A DNA stretch of 64,000 bases from CAYTGR01 sp964437445 (GTDB lineage Bacteria; Chloroflexota; Anaerolineae; B4-G1; SLSP01). The DNA lies in the NCBI GenBank assembly GCA_964437445.1, contig CAYTGR010000012.1, positions 1 to 64,000 on the forward strand. The letters run 5' to 3'. The translations under genes were made by a program, and so were the position numbers. Below the pieces are notes generated by a model that was not told the origin of the DNA, did no database searches, and saw nothing but the letters and a program-made list of their open reading frames with translations. This document shows, one piece after another, positions 24,355 to 33,606 of the stretch (its first letter is position 1; each line of letters begins with the position of its first letter).

Positions 24355-25380
24355 GTGGAAACGGTGCAAAGGGTGCAAGCGGTGAGGAAAAACTGGGCCG
24401 GGGCCATAGCGGTTCTGGCGCTGTGGGGATTGGCCGGGTGCGGCACTGTTTACACCCCGCAGCCAACGGTGACACCGACGCTGGCCCCCACGGCCGCACG
24501 CGGCACTTTGGTGGTGGCGCCGGGGGATTTCTACACTCCGATCCCGCCCACGCCCACTTTCACGCCGGTCCCTTCCCCAACGCCGGTTGTTTACGTAGTC
24601 CAATCCGGCGATACCTTGTTGGGGATTGCGCTCCAATACGGCGTTTCGGTGGATGCGTTACGGGATGCCAACGGCCTGGAGAATCCGCAGTTCCTTAGCA
24701 TTGGGCAGACCTTGATTATCCCTGTCGGACATGAAGAGGTCCAGGTGACGTTAGGCGCGCCCGGGGAGAACCTGATCCTCCCCACACCGACTCCGCTGCC
24801 CCTCTCGCTGGCCGGCGTGACCTTCTATCACACCCCGGTAGGGGGGCTCTGGTGCCTGGGCGAGGTGGTCAATGACAGCCAGGGGCCGGTGACCAACCTT
24901 CAGATCCAGGTGGTGCTGGTGGACGCGGCCGGCAACCCCTTGGATGTGGGGATGACGCTCGCGGCGGCGGATTACCTGCCGGGGGGGGCGCGGGCTCCCT
25001 TTGCCCTGCTTTTTAAGTCGCCGCCGGCCAACGTAGCCACGGTACGGGCGACGTTGGTGCGGGCCGAGCCGATTGGAGAGATCACCGCGGCGTTTGTGCC
25101 GCTGGCCGTGGCCGGGGGGGCGGGGGCCGTTTCGGGACCTCAATACCGCGTCTCAGGGCAGGTGGTCAATGATAGTGGCGTGGCGGTGGAGCGCGTGACC
25201 GTCGTCGTGACAATTTACGACGCCCGGCAGCGAGTCCTGGGCTACCGGCAGGCGCAACTGATGGCCGAGGGGGTCTTGGAGGCGGGAACTACTTTGCCTT
25301 TTGCTGTCTTGCTTACGCCACAGGGGCTGGAATCGCCAGCGAATTTCTCAATTCTGGCCTGGGGGAGCCGCATTCCATGA
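24355..25380 (+). CDS. LysM-domain lipoprotein with two FxLYD-like domains
   Basis: A 341-residue exported lipoprotein. The lipobox is LAGC with Cys29, followed by a Thr/Pro-rich linker. A single LysM domain (about residues 80-125: YVVQSGDTLLGIALQYGVSV, NPQFLSIGQTLIIP) binds N-acetylglucosamine-containing cell-wall glycan. Two beta-sandwich units of the FxLYD type follow (about 155-225 LWCLGEVVNDSQGPVTNLQI and 260-335 YRVSGQVVNDSGVAVERVTV). It probably sits between membrane and cell wall. Several GTG codons in frame (24355, 24364, 24373, 24382) could start; 24355 is chosen because of the nearby -10. Its stop overlaps the plsC start. Confidence 0.85.
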   Translation: METVQRVQAVRKNWAGAIAVLALWGLAGCGTVYTPQPTVTPTLAPTAARGTLVVAPGDFYTPIPPTPTFTPVPSPTPVVYVVQSGDTLLGIALQYGVSVDALRDANGLENPQFLSIGQTLIIPVGHEEVQVTLGAPGENLILPTPTPLPLSLAGVTFYHTPVGGLWCLGEVVNDSQGPVTNLQIQVVLVDAAGNPLDVGMTLAAADYLPGGARAPFALLFKSPPANVATVRATLVRAEPIGEITAAFVPLAVAGGAGAVSGPQYRVSGQVVNDSGVAVERVTVVVTIYDARQRVLGYRQAQLMAEGVLEAGTTLPFAVLLTPQGLESPANFSILAWGSRIP

Positions 25381-26087
25381 AACTTTATTGGACGATCCGC
25401 AAGGTCTTTGCTTTTCTGTTCCGTCTCCTGGCCCATTTTGAAGTCCAGGGCGTGGAGCATATTCCCGCCGAAGGGGCTTTCATCCTTGTTTCCAATCACG
25501 TCAGTCGCCTGGATAGCCCGGCGTTGATGGTGGCATTGCCGCGCTACTTTTACGTCCTGGCGGCGAGCGAATACCGCCGTTTCCCCCCGTTTGCGTTCCT
25601 GTTTGACCGGACAGGGGCCGGCATCTGGGTGCGCCGGGGTGAGCCGGACCGCGAAGCGCTGGACAAGGCGCTGGCCGTCCTGCGGGCGGGTTATCCCCTG
25701 GGCATAGCACCGGAAGGGACGCGCTCGCGCAACGGGATCCTCCAACAGGGCAAGCCCGGCGTCACGCTGCTGGCGGCCAAGGCGGACGTCCCCCTTATCC
25801 CGCTGGCCGTCACCGGCACCGAGACGATGGTGCGGGACTTCAGCCACCTGCGGCGGATGCGCATCCGGGTGGTGATCGGGGAGCCGTTCACGCTGCCCAA
25901 GACGGGGCGGCTGACGGCGGCTGAGCGAGAGGCTTGCACCAACCTGATCATGAATCAGATCGCAGCGCTCTTGCCGCCGGAACGGCGGGGAATTTACGCC
26001 GGCCTGACGCCCCCTCCCGTTCATGACCCCAACCCTGATCCTGTAACCCGCGTCGGGTCGGCTCCTGAGAGCTTGCAGCACGCTTAG
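25377..26087 (+). CDS. plsC: 1-acyl-sn-glycerol-3-phosphate acyltransferase (PlsC family)
   Basis: A 236-residue membrane-associated acyltransferase that makes phosphatidic acid from lysophosphatidate. The catalytic HX4D motif is NHVSRLDSP (about residues 41-49), and the substrate motif is APEGTRSRNGILQQGKPG. A third block, VPLIPLAVTGTETM, is also present. An N-terminal hydrophobic stretch anchors it. The start ATGA overlaps the stop of the LysM gene, so the two are expressed together. Assignment to PlsC rather than another acyltransferase of the superfamily is likely but not certain. Confidence 0.88.
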   Translation: MKLYWTIRKVFAFLFRLLAHFEVQGVEHIPAEGAFILVSNHVSRLDSPALMVALPRYFYVLAASEYRRFPPFAFLFDRTGAGIWVRRGEPDREALDKALAVLRAGYPLGIAPEGTRSRNGILQQGKPGVTLLAAKADVPLIPLAVTGTETMVRDFSHLRRMRIRVVIGEPFTLPKTGRLTAAEREACTNLIMNQIAALLPPERRGIYAGLTPPPVHDPNPDPVTRVGSAPESLQHA

Positions 26088-26101
26088 ACGCCGTAGCCTT
26101 T

Positions 26102-26129
26102 TTGACGTAACAGGTAGACGTGGTATAAT
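26102..26129 (+). promoter_or_regulatory. rpoB: Promoter of rpoB
   Basis: TTGACG (26102-26107), a 16-nt spacer and TATAAT (26124-26129) preceded by TGG. It gives a leader of about 115 nt before the rpoB start. Confidence 0.75.
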
Positions 26130-26252
26130 ATTCGTTTGCCTGTGCCTCGTATTGGTCGGCCCTGTTGAGTTGATGGCCGGGTAGGGCCGGGTTGAGAAGT
26201 TTTAATTTTGAAGGTGACCGCTTCAGGGATTCCTGGGAGGAGATGGAACAGG

Positions 26253-29200
26253 ATGTTATCAGTTGCTACACTTGGAGCTAAATCGTATGCGCGGATCCCA
26301 AGCGCTCTGCCGCTGCCGGGATTGGTGGAAGTACAGCTACAATCGTATCACTGGTTATTAGATGAGGGGTTAGGCGAACTATTTGATGAAATTTCGCCTA
26401 TTGAGAGCTTCAACGGCTTGCTGAGCCTTTACCTGCCGGGTTCCAGGGCCAAGGCCGCCAACTTTGACCTCAAGTACCATTTTGGGGAACCAAAATACAC
26501 CCAGGAAGAGTGCCTGGACCGCGATCTCACTTATTCCATTCCTCTCTACGTGGATGTGGCGTTGGTCAACCGCGAGACGAACGAGATCCTCCAGCAAGAG
26601 ATTTTCCTGGGCGATCTCCCCCTGATGACCGAGAATGCCACCTTTATTTTTAATGGGACGGAGCGTGTCGTGGTCAGCCAGCTGATCCGCTCACCGGGTG
26701 TCTACTTTGGCGCGGAAGGGGAGGGTTCGCGGATGCTGGCGACGGCTAAACTGATCCCCGATCGCGGCGCCTGGATGGAGTTTGAGACCCGCCGTTCGGG
26801 TTACCTTACCTTGCGCTTCAACCGCAAACGCACCGTGCCGGTGACGATCTTCCTGCGGGCGCTGGCGGCGGTAGAGGATGAGCTGCACAGCGCTTTGCTG
26901 ACCAGCGGCACCGACGAGGAACTGCTGCGGATTTTTGCCGAGGCCGACAACAACCCCGATTACCCCTGGATCGCCAATACGATGCGCCAGGAACCCAATT
27001 GGGAGCCGAAGGGCGGTCGCTCCCTGGCGCAGGAGGCCATGGTAGAATTTTACCGCCGGATGCGCCCTGGCGATCCCCCAACATTAGAGAACGCGCAGGA
27101 GTTTCTGGTCTCGCAGCTCTTTGATTCGCAACGTTACAACCTCCAGCGGGTGGGGCGCTACAAGCTCAACCAGCGGATGTCCCTGAGCGTGCCCCTCTCC
27201 GTTCGCACCGTGACCAAAGAGGACATTGTCGCCATCGTCAAGCGGATGATTTTGATCAACAACGGCGTGGTGGGGCCTGACGATGTAGATCACTTGGGCA
27301 ATCGCCGGGTCAAGACGGTGGGCGAGCTGGTCCAGGCCAAGATTCGCGTGGGGTTGCTGCGGCTGGAGCGGGTGGTCAAAGAGCGCATGAGCCTCCGCGA
27401 AGAGAACCCGACGCCGGTCAACCTCATCAACATCCGTCCGGTGGTGGCCTCTATCCGCGAGTTCTTTGGCTCCAGCCAGCTCTCGCAGTTCATGGAGCAG
27501 ACCAACCCGCTCTCCAGCCTGACCCACAAACGGACGCTCTCCGCGCTGGGGCCCGGCGGTCTCCGCCGCGAGCGCGCCGGCTTTGACGTCCGCGACGTCC
27601 ATCACAGCCACTACGGCCGCATCTGCCCCATTGAGACCCCCGAAGGTCCCAACATTGGCCTGATCGGCCGGCTGGCGACTTACGCGCGCGTCAACGATCT
27701 GGGCTTTGTTGAGACTCCCTACCGGCGGGTGATCCGCGTGGTCCCGAACACGGTGGAGCAGCTGACGGGCGAGACGTTGCGCGACCCGGTGGCCGATCCC
27801 GATACGGGCGAGGTCATCGCGCCGGCCGGCACCTTCGTCACGCCGGAACTGGCGGAACGGATTGCCGCGCTCCCGCTCAAGGACCCAGTGCGCGTCCAAC
27901 CCCGTGTTTCGGATGAGGTGGTTTACCTCTCCGCCGATAAAGAGGAACCGTACACCATTGCGCAGGCCAATGCCCCCCTGGATGAACAAGGCCACTTCCT
28001 GAGCGACCGGATTTCGGGCCGCAAGGGCGACCAGTTTATCTTCGCTGCGCCGGAGCGCATTGACTACATGGATGTCGCGCCCAGCCAGGTCGTTGGCATT
28101 TCGGCGGCGCTGATCCCCTTCCTGGAGCACGACGACGCCAACCGCGCGCTGATGGGCTCCAACATGCAGCGGCAGTCGGTGCCGCTGGTGCAGCCGGAAG
28201 CGCCCTACGTTGGCACCGGCGTGGAACAGCCGGCGGCCGCGAACTCGGGCCTGGTGGTCCATGCCCGGGGTGACGGTGTGGTCATCAGTGTGAACGGCGA
28301 CCGGGTTATCGTCGCGCAGGACGACGGCGCTATGGAGAGCTATCGCCTGCGCAAATACCAGCGTTCCAATCAGAGCACCTGCATTGACCAGCGACCGATC
28401 GTGGTCAAAGGCCAGCGGGTGAAGAAGGGGGATGTCCTGGCCGACAGCTCCTCCACCGAGGATGGCTGCCTGGCGCTGGGGCAGAACGTCCTGGTCGCTT
28501 TCATGTCCTGGGAAGGCGGCAACTACGAAGACGCGATCCTGCTCAGCGAGCAACTGGTGCGCGACGATAAGTTCACCTCGGTCCACATTGAAAAGCATGA
28601 GGTGGAGGCTCGTGACACCAAGCTGGGGCCGGAAGAGATCACCCGTGAAATCCCCAACGTCTCCGATGAGGCGTTGCGTGATCTGGACGAAGAGGGCATT
28701 ATCCGCGTCGGGGCTGAGGTCGGCCCGTTGGATATTTTAGTGGGGAAAATCACCCCCAAAGGCGAGAAAGAGTTGACCCCGGAGGAGAAGCTGCTGCGGG
28801 CCATCTTTGGGGAAAAGCTGCGCGATGTGAAAGATACCAGCCTGCGGATGCCGCACGGCGCACACGGTAAGGTGGTGGAGGTCAGAGTCTTTGACCGCGA
28901 TGAGTACCGCGACCTGCCGGCTGGGGTGGAACGGGTGGTGCGCATCAGCGTAGCCCAGCGGCGCAAGATTACCGAGGGAGATAAGATGGCCGGCCGGCAC
29001 GGTAACAAAGGCGTCATCTCCAAGGTGGTGCCGGTGGAGGATATGCCTTTCCTGGCTGACGGGACGCCGATGGATATCATTTTGAACCCGTTGGGTGTGC
29101 CGGGCCGCATGAACATCGGCCAGGTGTTGGAAACGCACCTGGGTTGGGCGGCCTGGAAGCTGGGCTTCCGCACCGTCGTGCCGGTCTTTGACGGGGCCGA

Positions 29201-30161
29201 CGAGGACGAAATTGCCGCCGAACTGGCGCGGGCCTGGCTGGTAGATCGGGCCTGGGGTGACGTGGCGGAGCGGGCCTGGTCCTGGCTTAAAGCGCAGAAT
29301 TACCCGCTGGAGTCGTTGCACGACGATGACGAGGCGCGGCTGCTTTACATTACGGCCTGGCTCGCGCCGAAAGGGTATGATGTGGACCGCTTGCGCGAGG
29401 ATGAGATCTACGCGCGCCGCGCGGTGTTGAGTGAATGGTTGCGTGAATGGGGCTACGTGCCCGAGGAGCTGCTGCTGTTTGAGGGGGATCAGCGCGTGGG
29501 CAAGGCGCGTCGGCAGGCTGACCGGCGGGCCCAGGCCGTCTGTTTGCGGCTCTGGATGCAGGAGCGGGGCCAGGATGTGGTGGCGGCGCTCCCCGACGAA
29601 GAGGTCGTGCTGCAGGCCACCGAGTACAGCCGCAAGGTGAACGAACCGTTGCCAACGCTCGGCAAGATGATTCTCTACAATGGCAAGACCGGCCAGCCGT
29701 TTGACCAGCCGGTGACGGTGGGGATCATCTACATGCTCAAACTGGCGCACCTGGTGGAGGACAAAGTCCACACCCGTTCCACCGGCCCTTACTCTCTGGT
29801 CACTCAGCAGCCGTTGGGGGGTAAAGCGCAGTTCGGTGGGCAGCGTTTCGGCGAGATGGAGGTCTGGGCGCTGGAGGCTTATGGGGCGGCTTACACGCTT
29901 CAGGAAATGCTCACGATCAAATCTGACGATGTGCAAGGGCGCGTGAAGGCTTACGAGTCTATCGTCAAAGGGCAGCCGATTGAGGAACCGGGCATTCCGG
30001 CCTCGTTTAAAGTGCTGGTCAAGGAACTGCAAAGCCTGGCGCTGGCGGTGGAAGCCGTTACTGATTCCGGTGAGGTGCTCACCTTCGGGCGGGAGGAGCG
30101 GCGTGTCCCGCTGCCACGCCTGGGAATGGGCTTGCTGGGCTTAGCGCCTGAGGAAGAATAA
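26253..30161 (+). CDS. rpoB: DNA-directed RNA polymerase subunit beta
   Basis: The 1302-residue catalytic beta subunit. Recognisable blocks are the N-terminal KSYARIPSALPLPGLVEVQL, the rifampicin-pocket region FFGSSQLSQFMEQTNPLS, PIETPEGPNIGLIGRLATYA, MAGRHGNKGVISKV and STGPYSLVTQQPLGGKAQFG. An insertion of about 130 residues (nt about 29239-29640) sits between PVFDGADEDEIAAEL and TLGKMILYNGKTGQPFDQP. It is rich in Arg, Glu and Trp. E. coli's large insertion lies before PVFDGA, not after it, so this one is at a different place. The ATG at 26253 is chosen from the conserved N-terminus; a TTG at 26208 is in frame. A terminator follows and no rpoC is present nearby. Confidence 0.95.
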   Translation: MLSVATLGAKSYARIPSALPLPGLVEVQLQSYHWLLDEGLGELFDEISPIESFNGLLSLYLPGSRAKAANFDLKYHFGEPKYTQEECLDRDLTYSIPLYVDVALVNRETNEILQQEIFLGDLPLMTENATFIFNGTERVVVSQLIRSPGVYFGAEGEGSRMLATAKLIPDRGAWMEFETRRSGYLTLRFNRKRTVPVTIFLRALAAVEDELHSALLTSGTDEELLRIFAEADNNPDYPWIANTMRQEPNWEPKGGRSLAQEAMVEFYRRMRPGDPPTLENAQEFLVSQLFDSQRYNLQRVGRYKLNQRMSLSVPLSVRTVTKEDIVAIVKRMILINNGVVGPDDVDHLGNRRVKTVGELVQAKIRVGLLRLERVVKERMSLREENPTPVNLINIRPVVASIREFFGSSQLSQFMEQTNPLSSLTHKRTLSALGPGGLRRERAGFDVRDVHHSHYGRICPIETPEGPNIGLIGRLATYARVNDLGFVETPYRRVIRVVPNTVEQLTGETLRDPVADPDTGEVIAPAGTFVTPELAERIAALPLKDPVRVQPRVSDEVVYLSADKEEPYTIAQANAPLDEQGHFLSDRISGRKGDQFIFAAPERIDYMDVAPSQVVGISAALIPFLEHDDANRALMGSNMQRQSVPLVQPEAPYVGTGVEQPAAANSGLVVHARGDGVVISVNGDRVIVAQDDGAMESYRLRKYQRSNQSTCIDQRPIVVKGQRVKKGDVLADSSSTEDGCLALGQNVLVAFMSWEGGNYEDAILLSEQLVRDDKFTSVHIEKHEVEARDTKLGPEEITREIPNVSDEALRDLDEEGIIRVGAEVGPLDILVGKITPKGEKELTPEEKLLRAIFGEKLRDVKDTSLRMPHGAHGKVVEVRVFDRDEYRDLPAGVERVVRISVAQRRKITEGDKMAGRHGNKGVISKVVPVEDMPFLADGTPMDIILNPLGVPGRMNIGQVLETHLGWAAWKLGFRTVVPVFDGADEDEIAAELARAWLVDRAWGDVAERAWSWLKAQNYPLESLHDDDEARLLYITAWLAPKGYDVDRLREDEIYARRAVLSEWLREWGYVPEELLLFEGDQRVGKARRQADRRAQAVCLRLWMQERGQDVVAALPDEEVVLQATEYSRKVNEPLPTLGKMILYNGKTGQPFDQPVTVGIIYMLKLAHLVEDKVHTRSTGPYSLVTQQPLGGKAQFGGQRFGEMEVWALEAYGAAYTLQEMLTIKSDDVQGRVKAYESIVKGQPIEEPGIPASFKVLVKELQSLALAVEAVTDSGEVLTFGREERRVPLPRLGMGLLGLAPEEE

Positions 30162-30193
30162 CCGGTAGGATGCCGGGCGATGGGTCAAACCGG

Positions 30194-30228
30194 AGCCTGA
30201 CAGGGTGGCCGCGTTGCCCTGTCAGGCT
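30194..30228 (+). terminator. Strong terminator after rpoB
   Basis: A perfect 12-bp stem (AGCCTGACAGGG at 30194-30205 with 30217-30228), an 11-nt loop and a T5 tract. It closes the rpoB transcript, so rpoB and the str genes are separate units. Confidence 0.88.
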
Positions 30229-30329
30229 TTTTGTCGGCAACCGCGCGGGGGTAAACGTCCCCTCACCTGCACGGCCAAGGGATGCCAGTGGCTTGCAGTA
30301 CGGACAGGCCGGATGAGTTGGGCGGCTAT

Positions 30330-30357
30330 TTGACCTTTTGGGGCTTTATGGTAAAAT
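30330..30357 (+). promoter_or_regulatory. Promoter of the str operon
   Basis: TTGACC (30330-30335), a 16-nt spacer and TAAAAT (30352-30357), followed by a leader of about 115 nt before rpsL. The 317-bp gap 30162-30478 holds the rpoB terminator and this promoter; nothing else is seen. Confidence 0.65.
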
Positions 30358-30478
30358 CCTGGTTCGCAGGTAGTGGCAGCTAAATCCCTGCCGCTTGCAC
30401 ACAAGAACGACGGTCGCTTGGGGGAGGCCACCAAAGTCAGGATGGCCTCCTTCCAATGGAATAATCAGGAGGAAGACA

Positions 30479-30940
30479 GTGCCCACAATTAACCAGTTGG
30501 TGCGTAAGGGGCGGAAGCCGAAGGCGAAGAAGCCGAAGGCTCCGGCGGTGCTCTATAACCTGAACACGCTCAAGGGGCGGCGCGTCCGCGCCCACAAAGG
30601 TAACCCGATGAAGCGTGGCGTTTGCACCGTGGTCCGTACCATGACCCCCAAGAAACCGAACTCGGCGCTGCGGAAGATTGCCCGCGTGCGTCTCTCCAAC
30701 CGTATTGAAGTGACGGCTTATATTCCGGGAGAGGGGCACAACTTGCAGGAGCACTCGGTAGTGCTGGTCCGTGGCGGCCGTGTGAAGGACCTGCCCGGTG
30801 TGCGCTACCACATCGTCCGTGGCGCGCTGGATACGGCCGGAGTGGAAGGCCGCAAGCAGCAGCGTTCCAAGTATGGCGCCAAAGTGCCCAAGGCTCAACC
30901 GGCCGGTAAGGGCGGCGCTGGCGCTCCGAAGAAAAAGTAG
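30479..30940 (+). CDS. rpsL: 30S ribosomal protein S12
   Basis: S12 lies at the decoding centre and controls accuracy. The 153-residue product has TINQLVRKGR, TMTPKKPNSALRKIARVRLS, YIPGEGHNLQEHSVVLVRGG and RVKDLPGVRYH with the usual decoding-loop Lys and Asp residues. The C-terminus is about 15 residues longer than in most bacteria and Ala/Gly/Lys-rich. The GTG start at 30479 follows AGGAGG. First gene of the str operon. Confidence 0.96.
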   Translation: MPTINQLVRKGRKPKAKKPKAPAVLYNLNTLKGRRVRAHKGNPMKRGVCTVVRTMTPKKPNSALRKIARVRLSNRIEVTAYIPGEGHNLQEHSVVLVRGGRVKDLPGVRYHIVRGALDTAGVEGRKQQRSKYGAKVPKAQPAGKGGAGAPKKK

Positions 30941-30956
30941 TTGAGGGAAAAGAACC

Positions 30957-31427
30957 ATGCCCAGAAGGTATCGCCCACCTTTACGTGATATCACACCGGA
31001 CGCTCGTTACAACAGTGTCCTGGTACAGAAATTCATCAACCGGATGATGCGCTATGGCAAGAAAAGCATTGCCCAGCGGATCATGTACGAGACCATGGAT
31101 GTGATCGCTGCCCGGACCAATCGTCCGCCGTTGGAAGTCTTTGAAGGCGCGATGCGCAACGTCGCTCCGGCCATTGAAGTGAAGCCCCGCCGCGTCGGCG
31201 GTGCTACTTACCAGGTGCCCGTGGAAGTCGTAGCGCACCGTCAGGTCTCCCTGGCGATCCGTTGGCTGCTGGCGGCCGCGAAGAAGCGCCCCGGCCGGAG
31301 TATGGTGGAAAAGCTCTCGGCGGAACTGATTGAGGCTTCGCAAGGAGCCGGGGCAGCAGTCAAGAAGCGCGAAGAGACTATCAAGATGGCTGAGGCCAAC
31401 CGGGCCTTTGCCCATCTGCGTTGGTAG
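30957..31427 (+). CDS. rpsG: 30S ribosomal protein S7
   Basis: S7 starts assembly of the 30S head and touches the E site. It has 156 residues, the normal length: PRRYRPPLRDITPDARYNSV, LVQKFINRMMRYGKKSIAQR, RVGGATYQVPVEV and the closing ANRAFAHLRW. It follows rpsL after 16 bp with a GAGGG site, so both are on one transcript. Confidence 0.97.
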   Translation: MPRRYRPPLRDITPDARYNSVLVQKFINRMMRYGKKSIAQRIMYETMDVIAARTNRPPLEVFEGAMRNVAPAIEVKPRRVGGATYQVPVEVVAHRQVSLAIRWLLAAAKKRPGRSMVEKLSAELIEASQGAGAAVKKREETIKMAEANRAFAHLRW

Positions 31428-31437
31428 TCAGAAAGCC

Positions 31438-31485
31438 TGATGGTCTTGTAGTTGACTACCTGACGATCAAGCTATGAGACTATCA
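31438..31485. repeat. Imperfect inverted array between rpsG and fusA
   Basis: TGAT, GTCT and TAG at 31438-31450 pair in order with CTA, AGAC and ATCA at 31472-31485, giving an interrupted hairpin that almost fills the rpsG-fusA spacer. fusA has no Shine-Dalgarno sequence, so this hairpin could affect its translation. It resembles the other periodic inverted arrays here. Confidence 0.5.
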
Positions 31486-31489
31486 GATT

Positions 31490-33559
31490 ATGGCGGATGC
31501 ACCTTCACTCGAAAAAATACGTAACATCGGCGTCATTGCGCACATTGATGCCGGTAAAACGACGACGACGGAACGGATCCTCTACTATACCGGCCGGACG
31601 CACCGGTTGGGCAATGTAGACGAGGGCACGACCGTCACCGATTGGATGATCCAGGAGCGCGAGCGAGGGATCACGATCACCTCGGCGGCGGTGACCTGCT
31701 TCTGGCAGGGGTACCAGATCAATATCGTGGATACCCCCGGTCACATTGACTTTACGGCCGAAGTGCAGCGGAGCCTGCGCGTCTTGGATGGCGGCGTGGT
31801 CGTCTTTGACGGGACGGCCGGCGTGGAGCCGCAATCGGAGACGGTCTGGCGCCAGGCCCGGGCCTTTGGTGTGCCGTTGATCGCGTTCATTAACAAAATG
31901 GATAAACTGGGTGCTGACTTCGCCCATGCGGTGGAAACCATCCGTGAGCGACTGGCAGCCCATCCTGTCCCTATCCAGTGGCCCATCGGCGCGGAAGCGA
32001 CCTTCCAGGGGGTGGTGGACCTGCTGGAACAGCAGGCCATCATCTGGCGCGATGAACTGGGGGAAACCCCGGAAATCGTTCCGATCCCACCAGCCGTGGC
32101 GGCCGAGGCCGCCCAGGCCCGTGAGGCGCTGGTGGAGGCCATTGTGGAGACCGATGACGCGCTGATGGAGCGTTATCTGGAAGGGGAGGAGTTGCCGGCG
32201 GCAGAGTTGCGCGCGGCGTTGCGGCGGGCGACCATCGCAGGGACGTTGCACCCGGTTTTGTGTGGTACATCGTTGCGTAACAAGGGGGTACAACCCTTGT
32301 TGGATGCCATTGTGGCTTTCCTGCCCTCACCGTTGGACATCCCGCCGGTGCGCGGGATCAACAGCAAGGGGGAAGAAGAGAGCCGGCCGGCGGACGTTAC
32401 AGCGCCGTTGGCCATGTTGGTCTTTAAAATTGCGACTGACCCTTACGTGGGACGGTTGGCCTACTTCCGGGTTTACTCAGGCAAAGTGCGCACGGGGACG
32501 GTGGTCTTTAACGCGACCAAAAACGTGCGGGAGCGGGTGCCCAAACTGTTGCGTATGTTTGCCTCGCACCGGGAAGAGGTTGAAGAGATGGGAGCCGGGG
32601 ACATCGGTGCGACGGTGGGATTGAAGCAGACCTTCACGGCGGATACGCTGTGTGCGCTGGGTTCCACCATCATCCTGGAGTCCATCCATTTCCCGGAGCC
32701 GGTGATCTGGGTGGCTGTAGAACCGAAGACGCTGGCTGACCAGGACCGGCTCAACGAAGCGCTTCAGCGCTTCGCGGAGGAAGATCCCACTTTCCGGGTT
32801 CGCCAGGACGAAAACACCGGCCAGACGATCATTTCTGGCATGGGCGAGTTACATCTGGAAATCTTGATTGACCGGATGTTGCGGGAATTCCGGGTGGAGG
32901 CCAACGTGGGCAAGCCCCGCGTGGCTTACAAGGAAACCGTCACGAAGTCCAGCCGGGTAGAGGTGGTGTTTGACCGCTTGCTGGGAGGCAAGCCCCAGTA
33001 TGCACGGGTCGTCCTGGAAGTGGCTCCGGCTGAGCCGGGTAAGGGTACTCACTTTGACAATCAGGTGCGCCCCCAGACCCTGCCACCGCAATTTGCGGAG
33101 GCAGTGCGCGTGGGGGTGATAGAGTCGTTGGATAGCGGTTTCCTGGCGGGTTACCCGCTGGTGGGACTGGCTGTCCGGCTGGTAGGGGCAGAAATGGCCC
33201 CGGACCTTTCCACTGAAATGGCGTTCAAGGCTGCCGGCGCGCAGGCTTTCCGCCAGGCGGTGGAATCGGCGGAGCCGGTGCTGTTGGAGCCGGTGATGAG
33301 CGTGGAAGCGGTCACGCCGGAGCTCTTTGTTGGCGATGTGCTCGGCGATTTGAGCGCCCGTGGCGCCAATATTCTGCTCATGGAATCGCGACCAGGCGGA
33401 GCGCAGGCAGTACGCGCTGAAGCCCCGCTGGCCAAGATGTTTGGGTATGCGACCGACCTGCGCAGTTTGACGCAAGGGCGGGGCACATTTACGATGGAGT
33501 TCCACCATTACGCACCGGTGGACGCTCGGCAAATGGATGCCATCTTGTATGGCGCATAA
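31490..33559 (+). CDS. fusA: Translation elongation factor G
   Basis: The 689-residue translocase GTPase. The G domain has P-loop AHIDAGKTTTTERIL, switch I RERGITITSAAVT, DTPGH and NKMDKLG. Domains II-V follow in order with GMGELHLEILIDRML (domain III) and MEFHHYAPV near the end. Two places differ from common EF-G. DEGTTVTDWM stands where HDGAATMDWM is usual. At the start of domain IV, RVEVVFDRLLGGKPQYARV replaces the usual QTGGRGQYGHV-type segment. These may mark a second EF-G class or a lineage trait. Location between rpsG and tuf argues it is the main EF-G. Confidence 0.93.
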   Translation: MADAPSLEKIRNIGVIAHIDAGKTTTTERILYYTGRTHRLGNVDEGTTVTDWMIQERERGITITSAAVTCFWQGYQINIVDTPGHIDFTAEVQRSLRVLDGGVVVFDGTAGVEPQSETVWRQARAFGVPLIAFINKMDKLGADFAHAVETIRERLAAHPVPIQWPIGAEATFQGVVDLLEQQAIIWRDELGETPEIVPIPPAVAAEAAQAREALVEAIVETDDALMERYLEGEELPAAELRAALRRATIAGTLHPVLCGTSLRNKGVQPLLDAIVAFLPSPLDIPPVRGINSKGEEESRPADVTAPLAMLVFKIATDPYVGRLAYFRVYSGKVRTGTVVFNATKNVRERVPKLLRMFASHREEVEEMGAGDIGATVGLKQTFTADTLCALGSTIILESIHFPEPVIWVAVEPKTLADQDRLNEALQRFAEEDPTFRVRQDENTGQTIISGMGELHLEILIDRMLREFRVEANVGKPRVAYKETVTKSSRVEVVFDRLLGGKPQYARVVLEVAPAEPGKGTHFDNQVRPQTLPPQFAEAVRVGVIESLDSGFLAGYPLVGLAVRLVGAEMAPDLSTEMAFKAAGAQAFRQAVESAEPVLLEPVMSVEAVTPELFVGDVLGDLSARGANILLMESRPGGAQAVRAEAPLAKMFGYATDLRSLTQGRGTFTMEFHHYAPVDARQMDAILYGA

Positions 33560-33606
33560 TCAATCAAAGATTATCATTCAGTAAGATTTTTAAGGAGAGG
33601 GAAGGA

